Below, piece after piece: positions 26,198 to 33,935 of a DNA stretch of 64,000 nt. Both the position numbers and the translations under genes were made by a program. The stretch's first letter is position 1. Each line of letters opens with the position of its first letter. Source of the DNA: Natrinema salifodinae (GTDB lineage Archaea > Halobacteriota > Halobacteria > Halobacteriales > Natrialbaceae); NCBI RefSeq assembly GCF_900110455.1, contig NZ_FOIS01000001.1, forward strand, positions 992,001-1,056,000, written 5' to 3'. The notes beneath the pieces were generated by a model. It saw nothing but the letters and a program-made list of their open reading frames with translations. It did no database searches and had not been told where the DNA came from.

Positions 26198-27090
26198 GCG
26201 GGCGCGAGAGCGACGCCGCGGCCACGGACGCTGCGGATGCGACGACTGACGGCACGCCCGACGATCACGGGACCCTCTACGTCGTCGGCATCGGACCCGG
26301 GCTGCCGGATCACATGACCACGAAGGCCAAGCGGGTCATCGAATCCGCCGACGTCGTTATCGCCTCGAGCCTCTACCAGGCGTTCCTGCGCGACGACGGG
26401 ACGATTCCGCAGGAGGAGCGAACGGACGAGGACGGGATCGCCACCCGCGAGGACGGCACCGAACAGGAGATCGTCCGCTCGACGATGGGGCGACAGATCG
26501 AACTCGCCCGCGCGGCGTTCGACTACGTCCGCGAGGGAAAGACGGTTGCCCACATCTCCGGCGGCGACCCCTCCGTGTACGGCAAATCGGACCTCATCTT
26601 CAAGATGGCCGAGGAGGAGGACGCGACGGACGTCCCCATCGAGATCGTTCCCGGCCTCACCGCCGCGCTGGGCGGCGCGGCCAACGTCGGCGCGCCGCTT
26701 TGCAACGACTTCTGTACCGTCTCGCTGTCGGACAAGTGGCGCGGCTGGGACGAGATCGAGGAGAAGCTTCGCGCGGCCGCGATCAGTGACTTCGTGATCG
26801 TCCTCTACAACTGCTGGCGCAACTACGAGAAGGCCGTCGAGATCGTCCGCGAGGAGCGGACCGACGACGCCCTCGTGGCGATCGTCAACGACGCCGGCCG
26901 CGAGGACGCCGGCCGGAACGGCGAGAGCCAGCACATTACAACCCTCGGCGAGGCCGCCGACCACGACGACAAGGTCTCCGGGATGGGCACCTCGCTGATC
27001 ATCGGCAACCACGAAACCGAGACCTGGCGCAACGACGACCGAACGTATCTGGTCACCCCGCGCGGCGGGCGTGACGTCGACGACTTCTGA
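26194..27090 (+). CDS. cbiH: precorrin-3B C17-methyltransferase (CbiH, copy 1)
   Basis: This 298-residue SAM-dependent methyltransferase contracts the corrin ring at cobalt-precorrin-3B (C17 methylation). The tetrapyrrole-methylase motif YVVGIGPGLPDHMT lies at about residues 28-41. HISGGDPSVYG (P-loop equivalent) and EIVPGLTAALGGAANVGAPL follow. The start is ATG 26194 overlapping the cbiG stop; the longer open frame upstream is the shadow of cbiG. The first 27 residues are an acidic, alanine/threonine-rich haloarchaeal extension. A diverged paralogue follows immediately. Confidence 0.9.
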   Translation: MSGRESDAAATDAADATTDGTPDDHGTLYVVGIGPGLPDHMTTKAKRVIESADVVIASSLYQAFLRDDGTIPQEERTDEDGIATREDGTEQEIVRSTMGRQIELARAAFDYVREGKTVAHISGGDPSVYGKSDLIFKMAEEEDATDVPIEIVPGLTAALGGAANVGAPLCNDFCTVSLSDKWRGWDEIEEKLRAAAISDFVIVLYNCWRNYEKAVEIVREERTDDALVAIVNDAGREDAGRNGESQHITTLGEAADHDDKVSGMGTSLIIGNHETETWRNDDRTYLVTPRGGRDVDDF

Positions 27091-27110
27091 TCCAGACACA
27101 CGATTCAGCC

Positions 27111-28154
27111 ATGAGTACGGACACTAACCCCGACGCTGACGACGAATCGACTTCGAAGTGCGGCGCACCGACGAGCGACGCCGATACCGAGGCCTCGAGT
27201 TCGGGCTCCAAGTGCGGCGGCTCCTCGAGCAACGCCGACGACTCCAGCGGGTCGAAGTGCGGCGCCTCCTCGAGTTCGTCTTCCTCTTCGAGTTCGAAGT
27301 GCGGCGCCTCGAGTTCGAGTGACGACGACTCGGGCAGCAACGAGAAAGAGGTCGGCGCGACGATCGAGGACTTCGACGCCGAGCCCGGCCAGCTGATCGC
27401 CGTCGGCCTCGGCCCCGGCCACCCCGAAGGGATGACCGAGCGCGCGAAGGACGCGCTGCTCGAGGCCGACCACATCGTCGGCTACACGACCTACATCGAA
27501 CTCATCCCGGACGAGATCACCGAGCAGGCCGACGACATCTACGACACGCCGATGTGCGGCGAAGTCTCCCGGACCGAGGAGTCGATCGACCGCGCGCTGG
27601 CGGGCAACGACGTCGCCATCGTCGGCAGCGGCGATCCCAACGTCTACGCGCTGGCCGGCCTGGCGCTCGAGATCCTCGAGTCGAAGGGCGCGACGGCCAC
27701 CATGGTCGACTTCGAGGTCGTGCCCGGCGTCCCGGCGGCCCAGTCCTGCGCCGCGCGCCTGGGTGCCCCCCTCGTGAACGACACCGTCTCGATCTCGCTG
27801 TCGGACCACCTGGTGCCGATGCCCGAGATCGAGTCGCGGCTGCACTCCGTGGCGAAGGAGAACTTCACGATCACGATCTACAACCCCTGGAGCCGCAAGC
27901 GCCGCGAGAACTTCGAGAAGGCCTGCGAGATCCTCCTGACCCACCGCGACCCCGACACGCCGGTCGGCATCGTCCACGGCGCGGGCCGCGAGGACGAACA
28001 GGTGCTGATCACCGACCTCGCCGAACTCGAGGAACTCGGCGAGAGCGAGATCATCGACATGACGACGACGATCGTCGTCGGCACCGAGGACACCTACGTC
28101 TGGGACGACCGGATGGTCACGCCGCGGGGCTACGAGACGAAGTACGACTACTGA
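27111..28154 (+). CDS. cbiH2: precorrin-3B C17-methyltransferase (CbiH, copy 2) with SKCG repeats
   Basis: This 347-residue protein is a second CbiH-like methyltransferase. The catalytic domain begins near residue 93 (QLIAVGLGPGHPEGMTERAK) with IVGSGDPNVYALAGLALE and VVPGVPAAQSCAARLGAPL further on. The first 80 residues are a Ser/Asp-rich disordered tail carrying four SKCG units with cysteines at 17, 35, 50 and 64. Such a cysteine array could bind a metal, perhaps cobalt in transit, but this is inference. It starts 20 bases after copy 1. The two copies may act as a heteromer or at different ring-contraction substrates. Confidence 0.88.
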   Translation: MSTDTNPDADDESTSKCGAPTSDADTEASSSGSKCGGSSSNADDSSGSKCGASSSSSSSSSSKCGASSSSDDDSGSNEKEVGATIEDFDAEPGQLIAVGLGPGHPEGMTERAKDALLEADHIVGYTTYIELIPDEITEQADDIYDTPMCGEVSRTEESIDRALAGNDVAIVGSGDPNVYALAGLALEILESKGATATMVDFEVVPGVPAAQSCAARLGAPLVNDTVSISLSDHLVPMPEIESRLHSVAKENFTITIYNPWSRKRRENFEKACEILLTHRDPDTPVGIVHGAGREDEQVLITDLAELEELGESEIIDMTTTIVVGTEDTYVWDDRMVTPRGYETKYDY

Positions 28155-28181
28155 GCGCTGCACAGCGGTTTCCCAACTACA

Positions 28182-28448
28182 ATGCCACGATACGAAGTCA
28201 CCATCGAGAAAGACGCCTGCGACGGCATCTTCGCCTGTCTGACCCGGGACCCGCGGTTCGTCGAGGGCGCGGACGGCCTGGCGACCGTCGATCCCGACGC
28301 GGACCCGGTCTACGACTGTGAGGGAGAAGTCACCGACAACGCGGAGCGAGTCGTCGCGACGTTCGACGACGACCGCATCGACGAGGCTCGCCAGGCCGCC
28401 GCGGCCTGCCCGACGGACGCCATCGTCGTCCGGGAGGTGGGCGAATGA
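28182..28448 (+). CDS. [3Fe-4S]-type ferredoxin in corrin operon
   Basis: This 88-residue ferredoxin has cysteines at 13, 19, 46 and 76. The C-x5-C...C-P pattern (CDGIFAC, later AACPTDAI) is that of single-cluster ferredoxins of the [3Fe-4S] type, in which the central ligand is missing. Cys46 lies in a haloarchaeal insertion (YDCEGEV) and could serve as a fourth ligand. It is translationally coupled to the next gene by ATGA and probably delivers electrons to a corrin-ring step such as cobalt reduction or ring contraction. Confidence 0.8.
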   Translation: MPRYEVTIEKDACDGIFACLTRDPRFVEGADGLATVDPDADPVYDCEGEVTDNAERVVATFDDDRIDEARQAAAACPTDAIVVREVGE

Positions 28449-29200
28449 GCGACGCCGAGAGCGAGACCGGCGACGAGCCGGTCGCGATCGAGGTCCCGTC
28501 GGATCCGCTCGCGGGCCACCCCGCGACGGCGTACTTCTGGGGCCACGTTGCCGGTAGCGGCGAGGTTTCGGATGGCGCGGTTCGGAACGAAGTGAGAACC
28601 GCGGACGGCGCACGGCGCAGCCGTGCGCACATCGAGGTTGTGACCAACGACGAGGAGTCCGCCCGGGTGCTCGCCGCGGTCGTGGGCGGCGACCTCGAAC
28701 ACGACACGATCAGTCGCGACTACGCGCACGACACGTCCATCACGCGCACTGAAGACGAGTACACGCTGTCTGTCGACGGCGACGAATCCGGACTCCTCGG
28801 CCGCAGCGGCGCGCTCGGCCTCCCCGTCGACGGCCGCGGCAACTACCGCTTCGGCGCGTTCTCGGAATACGACCGGGAACTGCTCCGCGGGCTGCTCGAG
28901 GGCTGTGGCACGATCTGCTTCAAGTCCTCCAGTGGCACCGTGGGCATCTCCTTCGTCCACGACGATCGCGAACTGCTCGAACTCGTACAGGAGCTGATCG
29001 ACGGCTGTCCGGTCGGGGCCCCGTACGACGACCTCTCCGAAACGTCATCGGGCGGCTACTGGTTTGGCGTCGACGACGACGCCGCGCCCGCGTTCGGCAC
29101 CTGGCTCTACGAGAACTGCGAGGCAACCGGGCTGTTCGCGCCCAGTCGCCGCCGCAAGCTCGAGAAGAGCCTTGAGCAGGCGGAGGCGTACGACGAGTAA
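28445..29200 (+). CDS. conserved cobalamin-cluster protein with LAGLIDADG-like repeats
   Basis: This 251-residue protein is recalled as a conserved member of haloarchaeal cobalamin clusters, without an assigned reaction. Two segments look like LAGLIDADG helices followed by beta strands: TAYFWGHVAGSGEVSDG (about residues 29-45) and LLRGLLEGCGTICFKSSSG (about 138-156), each followed by a hydrophobic strand and a charged helix. Acidic catalytic residues of homing endonucleases are not kept at the usual positions, so a non-nuclease, possibly nucleic-acid-binding or structural role is more likely. It overlaps the ferredoxin by four bases and precedes cbiX. This fold assignment is a hypothesis from motif resemblance. 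Confidence 0.6.
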   Translation: MSDAESETGDEPVAIEVPSDPLAGHPATAYFWGHVAGSGEVSDGAVRNEVRTADGARRSRAHIEVVTNDEESARVLAAVVGGDLEHDTISRDYAHDTSITRTEDEYTLSVDGDESGLLGRSGALGLPVDGRGNYRFGAFSEYDRELLRGLLEGCGTICFKSSSGTVGISFVHDDRELLELVQELIDGCPVGAPYDDLSETSSGGYWFGVDDDAAPAFGTWLYENCEATGLFAPSRRRKLEKSLEQAEAYDE

Positions 29201-29234
29201 GCGACCGACACACGAGTCACGAATCCCACTCACG

Positions 29235-30464
29235 ATGAGCACACCCGACGAACCCGCGTCCGGCTCCGCCGCGTTCGACGACGAGGCCGTCCTGCTGGTC
29301 GGCCACGGCTCCCGGCGCGAGAAGTCCAACGAACAGGTCCGCGACCTGGCCGCCGGCCTCGAGTCCCGTCTGGGAATCCCGGTCGACGCCGCGTTCCTCG
29401 AACTCGCGGAGCCGGCGATCGACGACGCCGTCGCAAGTCTGGCGCCCGTCGCCGACCGGGTGACGGTCGTCCACTGCTCGCTGTTCGCGGCGAGCCACGT
29501 CAAGAACGACGTGCCGCTGGCGATCGACCAGGCCCGCGCCGAGCACGACCTCGAGATCGACAACGGCGCGCACCTGGGAATCCACCCCGCGATCCTGGAC
29601 TTGCTGGACGACCGCGCCGCCGCGGTCGCGTCGGAGCTGGGCGTCGACCGCGAGGCAGACGACGTCGCGGTCGTCCTCTGTGGCCGCGGGTCGAGCGATC
29701 CGGACGCCAACGGCGACGTCCACAAGCTCGCCAGGCTGCTCTACGAGGGCCGGGCGTTCGACCGCGTCGAAGCGACCTTCATCGGCGTCACGGAGCCGAC
29801 GCTCGAGGACACCCTCCACGGGCTCTCGAAGCACCGGCCTGACGCGGTCGTCGTCCTCCCCTACATGCTGGGAGACGGCGTCCTCACCCAGCGGGTCCGC
29901 GACCGGACGGCGGAGTTCGACGAGGAGTACCCCTACGTCGACGCGCTGGCCGGGGATCCGCTCGGGACCGACTCGCGGCTGCTGGACGTCTTCGCCGACC
30001 GCTGGCAGGAGGCCAGGTCCGGAAGCGTCGAGATGTCCTGTGACACGTGCAAGTACAAGGTCGATCTCGAGGGCTACGAGGAGGACGTCGGCGGCGCTCG
30101 CGCGATGTTACGGGCGCTGGCCCATCAGGAGGCCCACGCCGACCGCGAGGACGTCGACGACGAACCCCACAGCCACGACGCGCCGGAGAAACACGTCGCG
30201 GTCTGTACCAACCGGACCTGCGCCGAGATGGGGTCGCCGGCGGTGCTCGAGCGACTCCGACAGGAAGCCCGCGACTCCGAGCACTGCGACGCCCGCATCA
30301 CCCGCTCGTCGTGTCTCGGCCGCTGCGGCGACGGGCCGATGGTCGCCGTCTACCCGGACGGGGTCTGGTACGGCGACGTCGAAAGCGAGGACGCCGAACG
30401 GATCGTCGCCGACCACCTCGATCGGGATCGCATCGTCAGCGACCTCGTCGATCAGACGCTGTAG
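29235..30464 (+). CDS. cbiX: CbiX cobaltochelatase fused to a 2Fe-2S thioredoxin-like domain
   Basis: This 409-residue protein inserts Co2+ into sirohydrochlorin at the start of the anaerobic B12 pathway. The first CbiX domain keeps the catalytic histidines (LLVGHGSRR and AASHVKNDVP). The second has lost them (LCGRGSS and YMLGDGVL), so only one half is likely active. A cysteine pair follows (CDTCKYKVDL), then a His/Asp/Glu-rich linker (EPHSHD region). The C-terminal thioredoxin-like [2Fe-2S] domain has VCTNRTCAEMG and SSCLGRCGDGP. The start is ATG 29235; the longer frame upstream is a shadow. The ferredoxin domain may supply electrons or sense redox. Confidence 0.9.
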   Translation: MSTPDEPASGSAAFDDEAVLLVGHGSRREKSNEQVRDLAAGLESRLGIPVDAAFLELAEPAIDDAVASLAPVADRVTVVHCSLFAASHVKNDVPLAIDQARAEHDLEIDNGAHLGIHPAILDLLDDRAAAVASELGVDREADDVAVVLCGRGSSDPDANGDVHKLARLLYEGRAFDRVEATFIGVTEPTLEDTLHGLSKHRPDAVVVLPYMLGDGVLTQRVRDRTAEFDEEYPYVDALAGDPLGTDSRLLDVFADRWQEARSGSVEMSCDTCKYKVDLEGYEEDVGGARAMLRALAHQEAHADREDVDDEPHSHDAPEKHVAVCTNRTCAEMGSPAVLERLRQEARDSEHCDARITRSSCLGRCGDGPMVAVYPDGVWYGDVESEDAERIVADHLDRDRIVSDLVDQTL

Positions 30465-30519
30465 TACCGAGACGAAAGACACGACACTGCCGATTCGATA
30501 CGACCATCCACCAACACCC

Positions 30520-30891
30520 ATGAGCTGCTACGAAATCGAAGCACTGCGACTCGGACTGATGAACGTCCTCGGCGTCGGGGACCAGCACGCCCGCGAGCAC
30601 GCGGAGAAAGAACTCGAAGGGAACCTCGAGGGGCCGATCGAGGGCCTGGCGAACGCCGAGAGCGTAGCGGAAATCGAGCGCCACCTCGACGCCGCCCTCG
30701 TCGATCTGGAAGAGGAAGTCGCCGCGATGGCCGCCGACGACCCCGAGTACGACTACACGCGGGGTCGGCTGCTGGCCGTCCGCGACGCCGAGCGCGCCGT
30801 CCAGCGGCTGCAAACGCAGGGCGAAAGCATCGTCGACGGCCTCGGGGACGCCCACGACACCCTTCACGAGACCTTCCCGGTCGAGGAGTAA
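30520..30891 (+). CDS. DUF3209 family protein
   Basis: This 123-residue helical protein belongs to DUF3209, a family that in haloarchaea accompanies corrin genes. It begins MSCYEIEALRLGLMNVLGVG and is composed of amphipathic helices with many conserved acidic residues and histidines (DQHAREHAEKELEG). The length is typical. It starts 55 bases after cbiX and is followed after six bases by the beta-propeller gene. A cobalt-handling or chelatase-partner role is inferred from context only. Confidence 0.8.
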   Translation: MSCYEIEALRLGLMNVLGVGDQHAREHAEKELEGNLEGPIEGLANAESVAEIERHLDAALVDLEEEVAAMAADDPEYDYTRGRLLAVRDAERAVQRLQTQGESIVDGLGDAHDTLHETFPVEE

Positions 30892-30897
30892 GCGACG

Positions 30898-32271
30898 ATG
30901 GCCGACACCGAGAGCCAGACCGACCGCGAGACCGCGACCGACGGCTCGGCCGAGTTCCGCCGAGCGCCCCTCGGCGAGATCGAACCCGCCCGCAGCCGGC
31001 ACATGTGGACCAGGTCCGCCGTGCACGCGACCGCGACCGACGGCCTGGTCGTCGCGGGGCAGTGGGACGGGACCGTGACCGCCTACGACGTCGACGTACT
31101 CAACGGGGACGCGCCCGAGTCCGACTCCGATCCGGACCCGCGATGGACGGTCGACCATCCGGACCACGCGGTCGGTATCGCGTCGCTCGGAGCTGGCACA
31201 GGCGAGGGCGACGGATCGATCGTCGTCGCCGGCCGCGGTGACCGCGGAACGATCACGGCCTACGACGCCGTGACGGGCGACCGGCGCTGGCGCTACGATA
31301 CCGCCGACGACGTCGGCGACCCCGTCAAGGACACCGTCTTCTACCTGCCCTACGTCGTCGCCCTCGAGACCAGCGTAGACGCCGATGGAACGGATCGGCT
31401 CTACGCCGCCGCGCGACGCTACGAGCGCGACGGCGAGACCCGACGCTGGGACAGCACCGTGTATTCGTTCGACCCCGACGGGGAGGTTCGGTGGCGCTAC
31501 GAAACCGACGCTTCCCCGATCGCGCTCGACCTCGCCGCCGACGGCGAGCGCCTGGCGGTCGGCTACAACCGCTGTCTGGGCGACCACGACGTCAGCCTGG
31601 TCGTCCTCGATACCGACACGGGAGAGCTGACGTGGACCTGGGACCCCGGGACCGAGGGCGACCGCCGGGTCGGCGACGTCTCGTTCGACGGGGAGACGAT
31701 CGCCGTCGCGAGCCACGGCGACAAGCGCGGCTACCTCCTGGGATCGGGCGGCGCCGAGCGCTGGCGTGTCGACCTCGCCGTGGAGACCGAGATCGACGGC
31801 GAGCGGTTGTACGCGTATCCGAACCACGTCCACGCGGGCGACGGCCGCGTGGCGTTCGTGACCGGCAACACCTACGCGGTCGAGAGCCGCGAGACCGAGA
31901 GTCGCCATCCGAACGAACACCGGATCGCCGCGTTCGACGCTGACGGCGAACCCCTGTGGGACGACCCGGTCCGCGGCTTCGTCCACGGCCTGGCCGCCGA
32001 CGGCGAGCGGCTCGTGGCCCCCTGCGCCCAGAACTTCCGGGTGCGCGACCCCGAGACCCACGCCGTCCGCTGGTTCGACCTCGGTTCCGGGGCGGGCGGC
32101 GTCGAGCGCGTCGACGGCATCGCGACGGCGGCGAGCCTGGCCGGCGACGTCGTCACCGCCGTCGAGGAACCAGTTCGGTATCACGACGACGACGAAACCC
32201 GCGGCGAGTACGCGCTCCGAGTCGGCACCCTCGCGGAGACCTCATCGGCAGCACCGATCGAACGTCGCTGA
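30898..32271 (+). CDS. PQQ-type beta-propeller protein in corrin operon
   Basis: This 457-residue protein consists of repeated beta-propeller blades with tryptophan motifs (TAYDVDVLNG, VTGDRRWRYDT, DPDGEVRWRYET, DTGELTWTWDP). This is typical of PQQ-like quinoprotein repeats that mostly lack the cofactor. There is no signal peptide, so it is probably cytosolic. It lies six bases after DUF3209, so it is probably the last gene of the operon. The propeller may scaffold the chelatase or other corrin enzymes; no catalytic residues are identifiable. Confidence 0.75.
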   Translation: MADTESQTDRETATDGSAEFRRAPLGEIEPARSRHMWTRSAVHATATDGLVVAGQWDGTVTAYDVDVLNGDAPESDSDPDPRWTVDHPDHAVGIASLGAGTGEGDGSIVVAGRGDRGTITAYDAVTGDRRWRYDTADDVGDPVKDTVFYLPYVVALETSVDADGTDRLYAAARRYERDGETRRWDSTVYSFDPDGEVRWRYETDASPIALDLAADGERLAVGYNRCLGDHDVSLVVLDTDTGELTWTWDPGTEGDRRVGDVSFDGETIAVASHGDKRGYLLGSGGAERWRVDLAVETEIDGERLYAYPNHVHAGDGRVAFVTGNTYAVESRETESRHPNEHRIAAFDADGEPLWDDPVRGFVHGLAADGERLVAPCAQNFRVRDPETHAVRWFDLGSGAGGVERVDGIATAASLAGDVVTAVEEPVRYHDDDETRGEYALRVGTLAETSSAAPIERR

Positions 32272-32302
32272 CCGGGTTTCGCACGGTATTCCGATTTTCT
32301 CG

Positions 32303-32318
32303 CTATCGTGTTCGATAG
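32303..32318 (+). promoter_or_regulatory. CTATCG/CGATAG inverted repeat between operons
   Basis: A perfect six-base inverted repeat with a four-base spacer lies between the end of the corrin operon and the first acidic gene. It could be an operator for the acidic cluster or an RNA hairpin at the end of the corrin transcript. Confidence 0.3.
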
Positions 32319-32374
32319 TCGCACACGCAAGGGCAACCACCACAACGCTCACTCCCGTCTTTTCGTTCCGTACA

Positions 32375-33373
32375 ATGACAGCGGATCTCGAACCTGACGG
32401 CGAGGATCGTTCGGATCCCGAGAGGGACGAGCGCTCCGCGGGCCGTTCACGAGCGGACGAGCAGACTGGTCCCCCGCAGCGGGTGCTGACCGACGGCGGC
32501 CAGGCGGAGATGGAAGAAGAAGCCGAAGAGACGGACGCCGACGAGGAAGCCGAACCGGACGAGGACGACGCGGAGGCCGAGGAGGCGGGAGACGAAGAGA
32601 GCGAGGAACCGGCGGACGAAGACGTAACGGACGAGGAATCCGCCGACGAAGACGAAACGGAGACCGAGAGCGAATCCGAGGACGAGACGGACGAGGAGGA
32701 AGGTGAAGCACCGGAAGAGGAGACGGAAGAAGAGGAAGGGGAAGAGGACGTAGAAGGTGAAGCTCCGGAAGAGGAAGAGGAATACCACGTCGAAGGCGCC
32801 GACGACGTCTACCAGAGCGACGAGACGTCGGGCGTCCTCCACCTCGACCTCGACGGGCTGTTCCTCGATCTGCTCGGACTCGAGGTCAACCTCGATCCGG
32901 TCACGCTGGACGTCTCGGCGCGACCCGGCGAGAACAACCTGCTCGGAAACCTGCTGTCCGCGGTCTCGGGACTGCTGGACGGCCCGGGTGCCATGGTCGA
33001 TAAGGCGAAGTCGATGCTCGGCAAGCCGATCGAGTTCGTCAAGAACCTGCTGAACAAGCCCGTCGAGCGGCTCACCGGGCTCTTCGGCGGGGGCGAGGAA
33101 GCACCCGACGAGGAGGGTGAAGAGACCGAGGCCGAAGACGAGTCGCCTGGCCGGATCGCCTCGGCGGTAAGCCGGCTGAAGGCGGGCGTCTCATCGGCGG
33201 TGAGCGGGCTGAAGCAGCGCCTGGCCGGGCTCGTACCTAGCTTCCCGACCGAGGAGATCGTGTCGGCGATCGTGAGCGCGATCCTCGAACAGCTGCTCGA
33301 GCAACTCGAACCGGACCGCGACGAAGAGGCCGGCGGACAGCCGGAACCGTCACAGGCGGAGGCATCATCATGA
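32375..33373 (+). CDS. acidic-cluster protein 1 (LLGL/NLLGNLL domain)
   Basis: This 332-residue protein has a very acidic N-terminal half (residues 40-145 are almost entirely Glu, Asp, Ala and Ser). A folded segment follows at about 150-185 (VLHLDLDGLFLDLLGLEVNL ... VSARPGENNLLGNLLSAV). I recall the same motif from secreted bacterial proteins of unknown function, where it usually reads NLLCAV; the cysteine is serine here. Amphipathic helices follow (KAKSMLGKPIEFVKNLLNK, IASAVSRLKAGVSSAVSGLK) and a hydrophobic helix (EEIVSAIVSAILEQLLEQL). No signal peptide is seen. It overlaps the next gene by ATGA. The function is unknown; membrane-surface or protein-shell association is a guess from the amphipathic helices. 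Confidence 0.75.
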   Translation: MTADLEPDGEDRSDPERDERSAGRSRADEQTGPPQRVLTDGGQAEMEEEAEETDADEEAEPDEDDAEAEEAGDEESEEPADEDVTDEESADEDETETESESEDETDEEEGEAPEEETEEEEGEEDVEGEAPEEEEEYHVEGADDVYQSDETSGVLHLDLDGLFLDLLGLEVNLDPVTLDVSARPGENNLLGNLLSAVSGLLDGPGAMVDKAKSMLGKPIEFVKNLLNKPVERLTGLFGGGEEAPDEEGEETEAEDESPGRIASAVSRLKAGVSSAVSGLKQRLAGLVPSFPTEEIVSAIVSAILEQLLEQLEPDRDEEAGGQPEPSQAEASS

Positions 33374-33870
33374 GCGACGAATCGACAAGCGACGACTCGG
33401 AGTCACTGTCCCAGCGCATCGACGCGGAAAAGATTACCGACAACGTCGACGTCGAGAACCTGGTCGAGGGCACTCAGTGGGAAGACGAGATCGACGAGGA
33501 CAAGCCCCTCGGCGAGGCCTTGGGCGGTCAGATCGGCGCGATCCTCGGGCGAGCGATCGGCGAGTCCCTCGGCCGGACGATCGGGAACATGGTCGTCGAC
33601 GAACTGCTCAGTCCCGACGAGGAAGAAGCGGAAGAGGAGGACGCCGAAGAAGCTGAGGAATCCGAAGGAGAAGAAGAGACCGAAGCCGAGGACGAGGAGA
33701 CAGCCGACGGAGACGAATCGGAGAGCGACGGCGAAGGGGACGAATCGGAAGCCGAGGACGGCGGTGAAGGCGACGGCGAAAACGGAGACGAAGCCGAAGA
33801 CGGATCGGACGCGGACGACGCCGAGGAACAGGAGCAAGACCAAGAAGCGGAAGCCGAAGCGGAGGAGTAA
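33370..33870 (+). CDS. acidic-cluster protein 2 (glycine-zipper)
   Basis: This 166-residue protein has a short N-terminal domain (ITDNVDVENLVEGTQWEDE). A glycine-zipper helix follows (LGGQIGAILGRAIGESLGRT, about residues 52-75) with Gly every four residues. The tail of about 80 residues consists almost only of Glu, Asp, Ala, Gly and Ser. The same N-terminal and zipper arrangement recurs in protein 3, showing paralogy by duplication. Glycine zippers mediate tight helix packing or membrane insertion in other families. It is translationally coupled to protein 1 and has no recognised homologue. Confidence 0.72.
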   Translation: MSDESTSDDSESLSQRIDAEKITDNVDVENLVEGTQWEDEIDEDKPLGEALGGQIGAILGRAIGESLGRTIGNMVVDELLSPDEEEAEEEDAEEAEESEGEEETEAEDEETADGDESESDGEGDESEAEDGGEGDGENGDEAEDGSDADDAEEQEQDQEAEAEAEE

Positions 33871-33935
33871 GACCGTGACCGTGATCGAAACGAGGGGGAA
33901 CTTCCCCGACCGTGGAGCCGCACGAGGTGATCGCC

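Noticed and set aside
27105-28613. 502-codon minus-strand frame
   Set aside because: It is antisense to cbiH2 and ferredoxin; there is no domain in the product.
30436-32184. 582-codon minus-strand frame
   Set aside because: It is antisense to the PQQ-propeller and DUF3209 genes, with Val/Gly/Arg-rich sequence without motifs.
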